A stretch of 27,627 bases of DNA, from contig JAEXPQ010000221.1 in assembly GCA_023446735.1 (NCBI GenBank), positions 1 to 27,627 of the forward strand. The letters run 5' to 3'. The stretch is from Verrucomicrobiota bacterium (GTDB taxonomy: Bacteria; Verrucomicrobiota; Verrucomicrobiia; Opitutales; Opitutaceae). This document shows positions 1-7,563 of the stretch, in pieces. The notes below the pieces were generated by a model, which was not told where the DNA came from, ran no database searches, and saw only the letters and a program-made list of their open reading frames with translations. A program made the translations under genes and the position numbers. Each line of letters starts with the position of its first letter. Positions within the stretch are counted from its first letter, which is position 1.

Positions 1-1
1 G

Positions 2-1339
2 CGCCCCCCCCGCGGGGGGGGCCCCGGCGCCAGCGGGATCTGCTTCGTCGGCGACCCGCGCGCGGCGCGGAGCCCATTGTTCAACTACGAGCAGGTCCAG
101 CCGCTCGACATGATCGACCGCACACCCGGACCGCGAACCGTCAACTATCCCGCCGATTGCGTGGTCGAGGATTGTCTGATCACCCGGACCGGCCGCGTCG
201 AGAAGCAGACCGCCGGGATCGAGATCGACCTCGCGCAGGCGATCACGGTGCGCCACTGCTCAATCTACGACCTGCCGCGCGCGGGCATCAACATCGGCGA
301 CGGCTGCTGGGGCGGGCACGTCGTCGAGTTCTGCGACGTCTTCGACACCGTGAAGGAGACGGGCGACCACGGCTCGTTCAACTCGTGGGGCCGCGATCGC
401 TTCTGGCGACCCAACCGCGACGAGGTCGACGCGTTGGTGAAACAAGCGCCGGAACTGCCGCTGCTCGACGCGGTGAGGCCCAACGTTCTCGCGAACAACC
501 GCTGGAGTTGCGATCGCGGCTGGGCCATCGACCTCGACGACGGTTCGTCGAACTACGTGATCCGAAACAACCTCTGCCTGCGCGGCGGCATCAAGAATCG
601 CGAAGGCTTCCGGCGCGTGGTCGAGAACAACATCCTCGTGCAGGGAAGCTACGATCCACATGTCTGGTACGCCGACAGCGGCGACATCTTCCGGTGCAAC
701 ATAGTGGGGACCGGCTACCGGCCCGCCCACATGCCGCCACCGCCTTGGGGAGCGGAGATGGATTCCAACCTCGTGCATGTCCCCGGGGCAAAGACTAGCG
801 CTCCCGCTGTGCATCTGCGGGAACAAAGTGGACGCGACGAGCACTCGATTGTCGCCGACGCGCAGTTCGTCGATCCCGCACGCGGAGACTACCGGGTGCG
901 GGACGGCTCGCCCGCTGTGGCCCTCGGCTTCGTGAATTTCCCGATGGATCGTTTTGGCGTGCAGAAGCCCGGGTTGAAGGCGCTCGCGCGCGCGCCGCGC
1001 ATGCCTGACGCGACGCACGCCGCCTCCGGCCCCAGCACCCGCGACGACGGTCCGATCACGTGGCTGGGCGCCAAGCTGCGCAACATTCGCGATCAAGGGG
1101 AGATGTCGGCTTTCGGCCTGCCGGGCATCACCGGCGTCCTCGTGTTGGAGGTTGCCGAGGAGTCGCCGCTCGCCCGTGCGGGCCTGCGAAGGAATGACGT
1201 GATCCTCTCGATCGACGGCCGGAAGACCGGCGACACGGCCGCTTTCCTGCAACAGGCGCCCGCAGGGATTGCCGGAAACCCGCTAAAGCTCGGCATCTCA
1301 CGCGATCAGCGGGAAGCCAATCTCTGCCCCACACCATGA
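2..1339 (+). CDS. Right-handed parallel beta-helix protein with C-terminal PDZ domain (5' end missing)
   Basis: The frame is open from base 2 to a TGA at 1337-1339, so the start lies outside the window; a TTG at 77 is only an internal possibility. The first ~330 residues after it carry Asn/Gly-rich strand repeats such as VIRNNLCLRGG and VVENNILVQGSY, typical of the pectate-lyase-like beta-helix fold. The last ~85 residues have a PDZ pattern: GVLVLEVAEESPLARAGLRR, then NDVILSIDGRKTG. Beta-helix proteins of this kind are usually secreted and act on or bind polysaccharides; the PDZ part suggests binding of a peptide or partner protein. A catalytic site cannot be named from the visible part. It lies ~100 bases upstream of a GH9 gene on the same strand, which supports a role in glycan use. 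The first 30 bases are a C/G homopolymer-rich run and the residues there are unreliable. Confidence 0.75.
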   Translation, partial: RPPRGGGPGASGICFVGDPRAARSPLFNYEQVQPLDMIDRTPGPRTVNYPADCVVEDCLITRTGRVEKQTAGIEIDLAQAITVRHCSIYDLPRAGINIGDGCWGGHVVEFCDVFDTVKETGDHGSFNSWGRDRFWRPNRDEVDALVKQAPELPLLDAVRPNVLANNRWSCDRGWAIDLDDGSSNYVIRNNLCLRGGIKNREGFRRVVENNILVQGSYDPHVWYADSGDIFRCNIVGTGYRPAHMPPPPWGAEMDSNLVHVPGAKTSAPAVHLREQSGRDEHSIVADAQFVDPARGDYRVRDGSPAVALGFVNFPMDRFGVQKPGLKALARAPRMPDATHAASGPSTRDDGPITWLGAKLRNIRDQGEMSAFGLPGITGVLVLEVAEESPLARAGLRRNDVILSIDGRKTGDTAAFLQQAPAGIAGNPLKLGISRDQREANLCPTP

Positions 1340-1442
1340 GTCCTAGCGATTCCACGTACCTCCGAAACATGCCACTGTCGCAATCACGTATATCGCCGAG
1401 TTCGTGTGCCCGCCCCCCCGCAAACCGGCCATTCTCCGCTCT

Positions 1443-3899
1443 ATGAAAGCAAGCTACTCCCTACGCCCGGTCGCCTGCCTGATCGTGGCGCTTGTTTCTA
1501 CAATCTCGGCGACCACGGTCGATGCCGCGAGCTACGGCGCCCCGGCCGGTTGGCGAAATATACCCGACCATCCGGTGTTTACGGATGCCTTCAACGGGTG
1601 GGCCTCCAGCGGCGGCGAGTTGGTGGTGGGGGTCGATTCCACCCAGGTCTATGGGGGGCATCCGTCGTTGAAATTCAGTATCACGCAGTCGGACATCTCG
1701 TGGATGGATGCCGGGCTGGTGTTGGCCGAGTGGGCGAGTCACGACATCTCGGGGTACCTTCCCAATGGTTACCTGCAATTCAATGTGAAGGGCAAGGTTG
1801 GCGGCGAGCAGTTCAAGATCGGGGTGGTCGATCATTTCGGCCAGCGCAGGCCGGTCGAGATCAAGGTGACCGTGCCGGTGTCGACCTACGCCAGTGTCAC
1901 CACCACGTGGAAAAGCGTGAGGATCCCCTTGTCGGCAATCTTCGACTCGGCGAGCGGCCTCGATGCCTACGGCGCGAAGGCGATCGTCCTGGATCGGGTG
2001 AATGGTCAGCCGTTCACGGTTTGGTTGAACCAGATCAAGCTGACGACCACCGACAAGGAAAAGGGCTTCCCGGCCATCAAGGTCAACCAGGTGGGCTACC
2101 TGAGTTCGGCGCAAAAACAGGCCAAGGTTTCGGGCTTCGAGGACGAACTTTCCGCCACGGTCGGAACCCCCTTTCAGGTAAGGCGGAAATCCGACGACTC
2201 GGTCGCCTACTCCGGGCAACTCGCGCTGGTCAAAGATTACGACAGCGAATCCGGCGAGCGCGTGCTGAAGGCCGTGTTCACGGATCTGAAGGAAACGGGT
2301 GAATACTACCTCACGGTCGATGCGGTGGGGGTGGCTCCGTCTTTGCATTTCAAGATCGGAAAGGGCCTCTTCACACCGCTGTTGGCCGACGCGTCGCGGT
2401 ACTATTTCTACCAGCGTTCGGGCATGGACATCACGACCCAATACCACGACTTCCCCCGGGGAGATCCGCTGCCGCTGGACCATGTGGCGGTGTTCGAATC
2501 CAATCCCGCGTTGACCAAAGACGTGTCGAAGGGATGGTTCGACGCCGGCGACAAGGGCAAGTGGATGGCCTCCGGCGCCGCGGCGGCCACCACGCAATTG
2601 TGGTCGTACGAACTCTTTCCGCACTCCTATGCGGACAACACGAATATCCCGGAGAGCGGAAACGGCGTGCCCGATGTGCTCGACGAGGTGAGGTGGGAGC
2701 TTGAGTGGATAATGAAGATGCAGGACACCGACGGCGGCATCTACGGGAAGGTCGATGACAACGAGAGCAAGACCAAGCGCGTCATCCGGGACATGTATAA
2801 CGGCGTCGCCAATGTGAAGCCGACGAACGACACCGCCTTGGCCGCGACCGCCCTGGCGCATGGCTTCTTCGCCTATGCGAGATTCGATCCGGCATTCGCG
2901 AACGCGTGTCTGAATGCCGCCAAGCGCGCGTGGCAGTACCTCGAGGATCACCCGAACAACATCAAAGGACCGGGCTACACCGCCGATGATGACAAGGACT
3001 CCAGGCTGGGGGCCGCCGGGGCTTTGTTCCGGGCCACCGGCGAGATCAAGTACAACACCTATTTCCAGGCCAACTATACCCGCACCCAGAGCCAGTTTGA
3101 AAATGCCCACGGTGATTGGGTCGGTGCGCCGTTCTTCGCCTTCTGCGACTACGTGCAGGCGACCAATCCCGATGCCGCGATCGTGAACTGGTTCACGACA
3201 AGGTTCGGCACCTACCGCAGTTCCCGGCTGGCACGCTACGAGGGAAACGCTTGGGGCAACGCGATCCACAATGGAAACTACTACTGGGGCAGTAATAACA
3301 TCGTGATCGGCACCGCCTTGGAGGTCATGGTCGGCTCCAAGATCCTCGGGATCTATGACGCTCGGGCCAAGAACATGGCGCTGGATGCCTTGAACTACGC
3401 TCTCGGCTCCAACGCCATGCGAAAGAGCCTCGTGACGGGATATGGCGAGGATTGCATCCGGACCGTATTCAACACGTTCAACGACTATCCGGGGCAAGGA
3501 GTGCCCAAGGGTTGGATTCCGCTGGGGGTCAATCAGTACAACGGCGGCGGCTCGTCCAATTTCCCCGCGAAGGATTACTTGGACAGCTCCGACGAATGGA
3601 CCACCAACGAACACTCGGTCGGCGCCGCCTGCAATCTGATGTTCATCGCGGCGTTTGCACTCGGTCACGACCTCACGGACATCCTGCCGCGCGTCACCCT
3701 AGCCTCCCCCGACCCCGAAAGTATCCAACTCGAAGCGCGGCACGGACAACCCTTCCGCGATCATACCATCGAGGTCTCCACCGATCTGGTGGGCTGGAGC
3801 GAATATGAGCAGATGCCCACCGATGCGAACGGCGCGTTCACCGAACCTGTGAAAACGCCGAACGATCGCCTGTTCTTCCGAGTGAAAGTCTCCGAGTGA
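1443..3899 (+). CDS. Secreted glycoside hydrolase family 9 (endoglucanase-like)
   Basis: Predicted 818-residue exported beta-1,4-glucanase. ATG 1443 is preferred over GTG 1404 because it opens directly into a signal peptide (MKASYSL, then a hydrophobic core, then TTVDAAS). Order of parts: signal peptide 1-29; a beta-sandwich region ~35-205 that could be a carbohydrate-binding module; a CelD_N-type Ig domain from ~209 (FPAIKVNQVGYLS); the GH9 (alpha/alpha)6 barrel ~310-745; and a C-terminal tail. Catalytic residues are visible: the two Asp of GWFDAGD (D367, D370) and the acid Glu of TTNEHS (E723). The tail (~750-818) contains STDLVGWSEY and ends FFRVKVSE, a pattern I associate with secreted verrucomicrobial proteins. 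The substrate may be cellulose or another beta-glucan; GH9 members also include exo-acting glucosaminidases. No Shine-Dalgarno sequence is seen. The GH2 gene follows closely. Confidence 0.9.
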   Translation: MKASYSLRPVACLIVALVSTISATTVDAASYGAPAGWRNIPDHPVFTDAFNGWASSGGELVVGVDSTQVYGGHPSLKFSITQSDISWMDAGLVLAEWASHDISGYLPNGYLQFNVKGKVGGEQFKIGVVDHFGQRRPVEIKVTVPVSTYASVTTTWKSVRIPLSAIFDSASGLDAYGAKAIVLDRVNGQPFTVWLNQIKLTTTDKEKGFPAIKVNQVGYLSSAQKQAKVSGFEDELSATVGTPFQVRRKSDDSVAYSGQLALVKDYDSESGERVLKAVFTDLKETGEYYLTVDAVGVAPSLHFKIGKGLFTPLLADASRYYFYQRSGMDITTQYHDFPRGDPLPLDHVAVFESNPALTKDVSKGWFDAGDKGKWMASGAAAATTQLWSYELFPHSYADNTNIPESGNGVPDVLDEVRWELEWIMKMQDTDGGIYGKVDDNESKTKRVIRDMYNGVANVKPTNDTALAATALAHGFFAYARFDPAFANACLNAAKRAWQYLEDHPNNIKGPGYTADDDKDSRLGAAGALFRATGEIKYNTYFQANYTRTQSQFENAHGDWVGAPFFAFCDYVQATNPDAAIVNWFTTRFGTYRSSRLARYEGNAWGNAIHNGNYYWGSNNIVIGTALEVMVGSKILGIYDARAKNMALDALNYALGSNAMRKSLVTGYGEDCIRTVFNTFNDYPGQGVPKGWIPLGVNQYNGGGSSNFPAKDYLDSSDEWTTNEHSVGAACNLMFIAAFALGHDLTDILPRVTLASPDPESIQLEARHGQPFRDHTIEVSTDLVGWSEYEQMPTDANGAFTEPVKTPNDRLFFRVKVSE

Positions 3900-3928
3900 A
3901 GCGCGGCCCCTTCTTCCATTCCACCATC

Positions 3929-6415
3929 ATGAGTCGCTTCCTCACCAACTTCCACCCCCTCGGTTGCCTCCGCGGCCTGTTCCTGACGGTCCTCGTCGCC
4001 CTCGGATTCTGCGCGCTCGCGACCGCATCCCCTCGCTCCGTGCTCGCGCTGGACGACGACTGGCGTTTCCACCGCGGCGAGGCCCCGGATGCGGTCTTCG
4101 CCTCATTCGACGACAGCACCTGGCGTCGGGTCGACGTGCCCCACGACTACGTGGTCGAGGAGGCTTTCACCGAGAAGAATCCCGCCCCCCGGGTCGAGAC
4201 GCTCCGGCCGGACTGGTATTGGCTGCACGGATTTCTGCCGACCCACCCGGCCGTGTACCGCAAGACGTTCACGCTTCCCGCCGAAGCGGCCGGCAAGCGC
4301 CTCTGGCTCGAGTTCGACGGGGTGTTCAGCAACAGCCTCTATTGGCTGAACGGACAGCTCGTCGGCAGCGAGTACAGCGGCTACACCCGCTCGCGCTTCG
4401 ACATCACTGCCGCGGCGAAGCCCGGGGCCGCGAACACGATCGTAGTGCAGATCGATCCCCGCTATGACGGCTGGTGGTACGAAGGCGGCGGCATCTACCG
4501 CCACGTCCGGCTGGTCGCGGTCGATCCGATCCATATCGCACCCGACGGGGTCTTCGTCGCGCCGCGGCTGGCCGATCCGGGCAACAGCGTCCGGGCGGAT
4601 GCTACCGCGGTCGTGCAGATCGACATCGCGAACACCGGTGGCGCCACCGCGCGGACGACAGTCGAAAGCGAGATCCTCGATGCCGAAGGGCGGATCGTCG
4701 CCACCGCGGCCTCCGTCCACGTGCTCCGCGCCGGTGGCAGGCAGCGCGTCACCCACGAGATCGCGATGCCCCGCGCCGCGCTCTGGTCGCCCCGGAGCCC
4801 GTATCTGTACTGCCATCGCAGCACCGTCACGGCAGGCGAGAAGATCGTCGATCAGGTCGACACGCAGTTCGGGGTGCGGCACGTGCGTTTCGATGCGCAG
4901 CGCGGATTCTTTCTGAACGGCGAGCCGCTCAAGCTGCAGGGCGTGAACCTGCACCAGGATCACGCCGGCGTCGGCGTGGCGGTGCCCGACCGGCTGTTCA
5001 CGTGGCGCCTCGAGCGGCTGAAGGAGGTCGGCTGCAATGCGATCCGCCTGTCGCACAATCCCGTCGCGCCGTTCCTGCTCGATGAGTGCGACCGGCTCGG
5101 ATTCCTCGTCATCGCCGAGAACCGCCACCTCGGCGACACCTACCACGACCAGACGCCGAAGGAGACCAAGGCGATCGAGCACCGCGATCTTTCCGCGCTC
5201 GTGCTGCGCGACCGGAATCATCCGAGCATCATTCTCTGGTCGCTCTGCAACGAGCAATGGATCCAGGGCTCGCCCGAAGCCGCGGCGATGGCGCGCGCCA
5301 TGGGCGAGCGTGTCCGTGATCTGGATCCAACACGCCCGGTCAGCGCGGCGTTGAACGGTGGGTTCGACGCCCCGGCAGGACTGGGCAGCGCGCTTGACGT
5401 GATCGGGATCAATTACAACCCGGGCGTCTACGACGGCGTCCACGCGCTGTTCCCCGGGAAGCCGATTGTCGCCTCCGAAATCGCGAGCGAAATCAGCACG
5501 CGCGGCATCTACGCGACCGAGCGTTGGGACGACTACTTCGGCGATCGCGCCCGTGGCTACGTCTCGGCCTACAGCATCACGGCCGGGCCGGCGGGGCAGA
5601 CGGTCGAGAAGGCCTGGCCGCCGGTGGCGGAGCGCGAGTACATCGGCGGCGGCTTCGTCTGGGCGGCCTTCGACTACAAGGGCGAGCCGCGGCCGTTCGG
5701 CTGGCCGGTCGTGAACTGTCACTACGGGTTCATGGACCTCTGCGGTTTCCCCAAGGATAGCTACTACTACTACAAGGCGTGGTGGACCGATGAACCCGTG
5801 TTGCATCTCTTCCCGCACTGGAACTGGCCGGGCAAGGAGGGCCAGGTGATCCCCGTCTGGGTCCACAGCAACTGCGACGAGGTCGAGCTCTTTCTCAACG
5901 ACGTCTCGCTCGGCAAACAAGCGGTCACGCCGCTGCGCCACCTCGAGTGGAACGTCAACTACACCCCCGGCCGGCTCGTCGCCAAAGGCATCCGCCACGG
6001 CGTCGCCCTCGAGGCCGCCCGCGAAACCACCGGCGCGCCCGCCGCGCTCCGCCTCACCGCCGATCGCTCCGCCCTCGCCGCCGACAACGCCGACCTCGCC
6101 GTGGTGACCGTCGAAGTCGTCGACGCACACGGTCGGCTCGTGCCGACCGCCGGCAACAAAGTCACGTTCCGGCTCTCCGGTCCCGCGAAGCTGATCGGTG
6201 TCGGCAACGGCGACCCCAGTTGCCACGAGCCCGACAAGGCCGACAACCGCTCCGCCTTCAACGGCCTCGCCCAGACAATCGTCCAGACCACCACCAGCGC
6301 GGGCGAGATCGTCCTCGAAGGGCAGTCCCCCGGTTTGAGCCCTGCCCGCCTCTCCCTCCGCAGCGTTGGGTCCCACGACGTGTCGTGCCCCACTGGTTCG
6401 TCGGATAGGCCTTAA
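3929..6415 (+). CDS. Exported glycoside hydrolase family 2 beta-galactosidase
   Basis: Predicted 828-residue GH2 enzyme removing beta-linked galactose or a related sugar from oligosaccharides. ATG 3929 gives a good signal peptide (hydrophobic LRGLFLTVLVALGFCALATA); a GTG at 3896 overlapping the GH9 stop by four bases is the alternative and would give translational coupling. Domains: GH2 sugar-binding jelly roll ~33-190; Ig-like domain ~205-310; TIM barrel from ~318 (LQGVNLHQDHAG, IRLSHNP); DUF4982 at ~620-695 (PVWVHSNCDEVELFLNDVSL); and a C-terminal Ig-like domain. The acid/base is E442 in SLCNEQW and the likely nucleophile E517 in VASEIASEISTRG. This DUF4982-bearing architecture is common in Bacteroidota and Verrucomicrobiota polysaccharide loci. 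With the GH9 enzyme it could trim side chains and backbone of one plant glycan. Exact sugar specificity cannot be read from sequence. Confidence 0.9.
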   Translation: MSRFLTNFHPLGCLRGLFLTVLVALGFCALATASPRSVLALDDDWRFHRGEAPDAVFASFDDSTWRRVDVPHDYVVEEAFTEKNPAPRVETLRPDWYWLHGFLPTHPAVYRKTFTLPAEAAGKRLWLEFDGVFSNSLYWLNGQLVGSEYSGYTRSRFDITAAAKPGAANTIVVQIDPRYDGWWYEGGGIYRHVRLVAVDPIHIAPDGVFVAPRLADPGNSVRADATAVVQIDIANTGGATARTTVESEILDAEGRIVATAASVHVLRAGGRQRVTHEIAMPRAALWSPRSPYLYCHRSTVTAGEKIVDQVDTQFGVRHVRFDAQRGFFLNGEPLKLQGVNLHQDHAGVGVAVPDRLFTWRLERLKEVGCNAIRLSHNPVAPFLLDECDRLGFLVIAENRHLGDTYHDQTPKETKAIEHRDLSALVLRDRNHPSIILWSLCNEQWIQGSPEAAAMARAMGERVRDLDPTRPVSAALNGGFDAPAGLGSALDVIGINYNPGVYDGVHALFPGKPIVASEIASEISTRGIYATERWDDYFGDRARGYVSAYSITAGPAGQTVEKAWPPVAEREYIGGGFVWAAFDYKGEPRPFGWPVVNCHYGFMDLCGFPKDSYYYYKAWWTDEPVLHLFPHWNWPGKEGQVIPVWVHSNCDEVELFLNDVSLGKQAVTPLRHLEWNVNYTPGRLVAKGIRHGVALEAARETTGAPAALRLTADRSALAADNADLAVVTVEVVDAHGRLVPTAGNKVTFRLSGPAKLIGVGNGDPSCHEPDKADNRSAFNGLAQTIVQTTTSAGEIVLEGQSPGLSPARLSLRSVGSHDVSCPTGSSDRP

Positions 6416-6543
6416 GCCGGGCACCGGTGGGGGGACGGGCCCCCGCGGTCCGGAGTCGACCGGACATTCGGCAGGCCCGGCGCCCTCCGGGATTGCGCCC
6501 CGAACCTACGCTTCGACCGGGGAGCTCGTGCGCGCTCCCGCAG

Positions 6544-6600
6544 GCGCGAGCAAGCTCGCTGATCTACCGCCTAACCATTGGTGCGAGCGGTGCCGCTCGC
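6544..6600. repeat. Two REP-like palindromes in the GH2/transglutaminase spacer
   Basis: The 275-base convergent spacer 6416-6690 has no gene. It holds two short perfect palindromes: 6546-6551 with 6554-6559 (GCGAGC/GCTCGC) and 6583-6590 with 6593-6600 (GCGAGCGG/CCGCTCGC). The first is preceded on the minus strand by GTAG (6567-6564), the head tetranucleotide of REP elements that associate with RAYT transposases. A third weaker hairpin (6448-6453 with 6460-6465) lies just after the GH2 gene; it has no T-run, so it is not a convincing intrinsic terminator. Confidence 0.5.
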
Positions 6601-6690
6601 GGTCTTGCGGCAGATGTATTGGTTTGGATCCCGCTTTCGGAGTACACGCGCGATCACCGTTTTGCCGGCGACTGGGCCGGCTTGGGCGGC

Positions 6691-7563
6691 TCACAGCGGC
6701 TCGACATCGACCGCGACCTTCACCTCATGGCTGCCGCCGCCGGTGAGGATGCCCATGACCGGGCTTACGTCGCTGAAGTCCCGCCCGTAGGCGACCGTGA
6801 TATGCTCGTCGCTCGGCAGGCAGTTGTTGGTCGGGTCGAAGTCGACCCAGCCGAAGCCCGGACAGTGCACCGAGAACCACGCATGCGTCGCGTCCGCGCC
6901 GACCAGCCGCGGCTTGCCCGGCGGCGGCAAGGTGCGCAGGTAGCCGCTCACGTAGCTCGCCGGCAGCCCAAGCGAGCGCAGGCAAGCGATCGCCATGTGC
7001 GCGAAATCTTGGCACACACCGCGCCGTTTCTCCCACACCTCCGCGAGCGGCGTCGCCACCGTCGTGGCCACCGGATCGTAGGCGAAGTCGGCGAAGATGC
7101 GGCGGTTCAGGTCGAGCACCCCGGCCAGCAGCGGGCGCCCGGCGGGGAAGCTCTCGCGCGCGTACTCGGCGAACTCCGGCTGCGGCTGCACGAGGGGCGA
7201 GCCGAAGACGAACTGATAGGCCTTGATCGACTCCGGCGCCACCGGGTCGCGGTAGCGACGGGCCACCTGCTCCCACGGCTCGGTCTGGTCGGCCGGTGGC
7301 ACCACGCGTTTGCCGACGCTCACGATGCTGGTCGCCGTCACCTCCATGCGCGCATGGAGCTGCTGGATCGCGAAGAAGCAGACACGATTGCCGAAGAAAT
7401 CCGGCCGCTGCACCTGCACCGCCGGCTCCGGGGTGATCGCGATGCGCCAGTCCGTGCGCGACTGCGCCGCCGTGCCGCGCGGTTCGATGCGCGCCGCGTG
7501 GTGCGAGACCGCCACCGGCTCCGCGTACTCGTAGGTGGTGCGATGGGTGACGCGGTAGTTCAT
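6691..7563 (-). CDS. Transglutaminase-like cysteine protein (minus-strand arm)
   Basis: A 290-residue protein with the bacterial transglutaminase-like N-terminal region (starts MNYRVTHRTTYEY) and a transglutaminase/protease core. The catalytic triad is intact: C184 in RRGVCQDFAH, H227 in DATHAWFSV and D243 in VDFDPTNN. Family members are predicted to cleave or transfer amide bonds in peptides; there is no signal peptide, so it should act in the cytoplasm. It is the last gene of the minus-strand operon, and its ATG overlaps the TGA of the upstream ATP-grasp/alpha-E gene as ATGA (7563-7560), a strong sign of coupled translation and joint function. It is one of three transglutaminase-type proteins in this locus. 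Whether it is a hydrolase or a transferase is unknown. Confidence 0.9.
   Translation of the reverse strand: MNYRVTHRTTYEYAEPVAVSHHAARIEPRGTAAQSRTDWRIAITPEPAVQVQRPDFFGNRVCFFAIQQLHARMEVTATSIVSVGKRVVPPADQTEPWEQVARRYRDPVAPESIKAYQFVFGSPLVQPQPEFAEYARESFPAGRPLLAGVLDLNRRIFADFAYDPVATTVATPLAEVWEKRRGVCQDFAHMAIACLRSLGLPASYVSGYLRTLPPPGKPRLVGADATHAWFSVHCPGFGWVDFDPTNNCLPSDEHITVAYGRDFSDVSPVMGILTGGGSHEVKVAVDVEPL

Noticed and set aside
1..30. C/G homopolymer block as a biological repeat
   Set aside because: It sits at the extreme window edge within a coding frame and may be a low-quality contig end.
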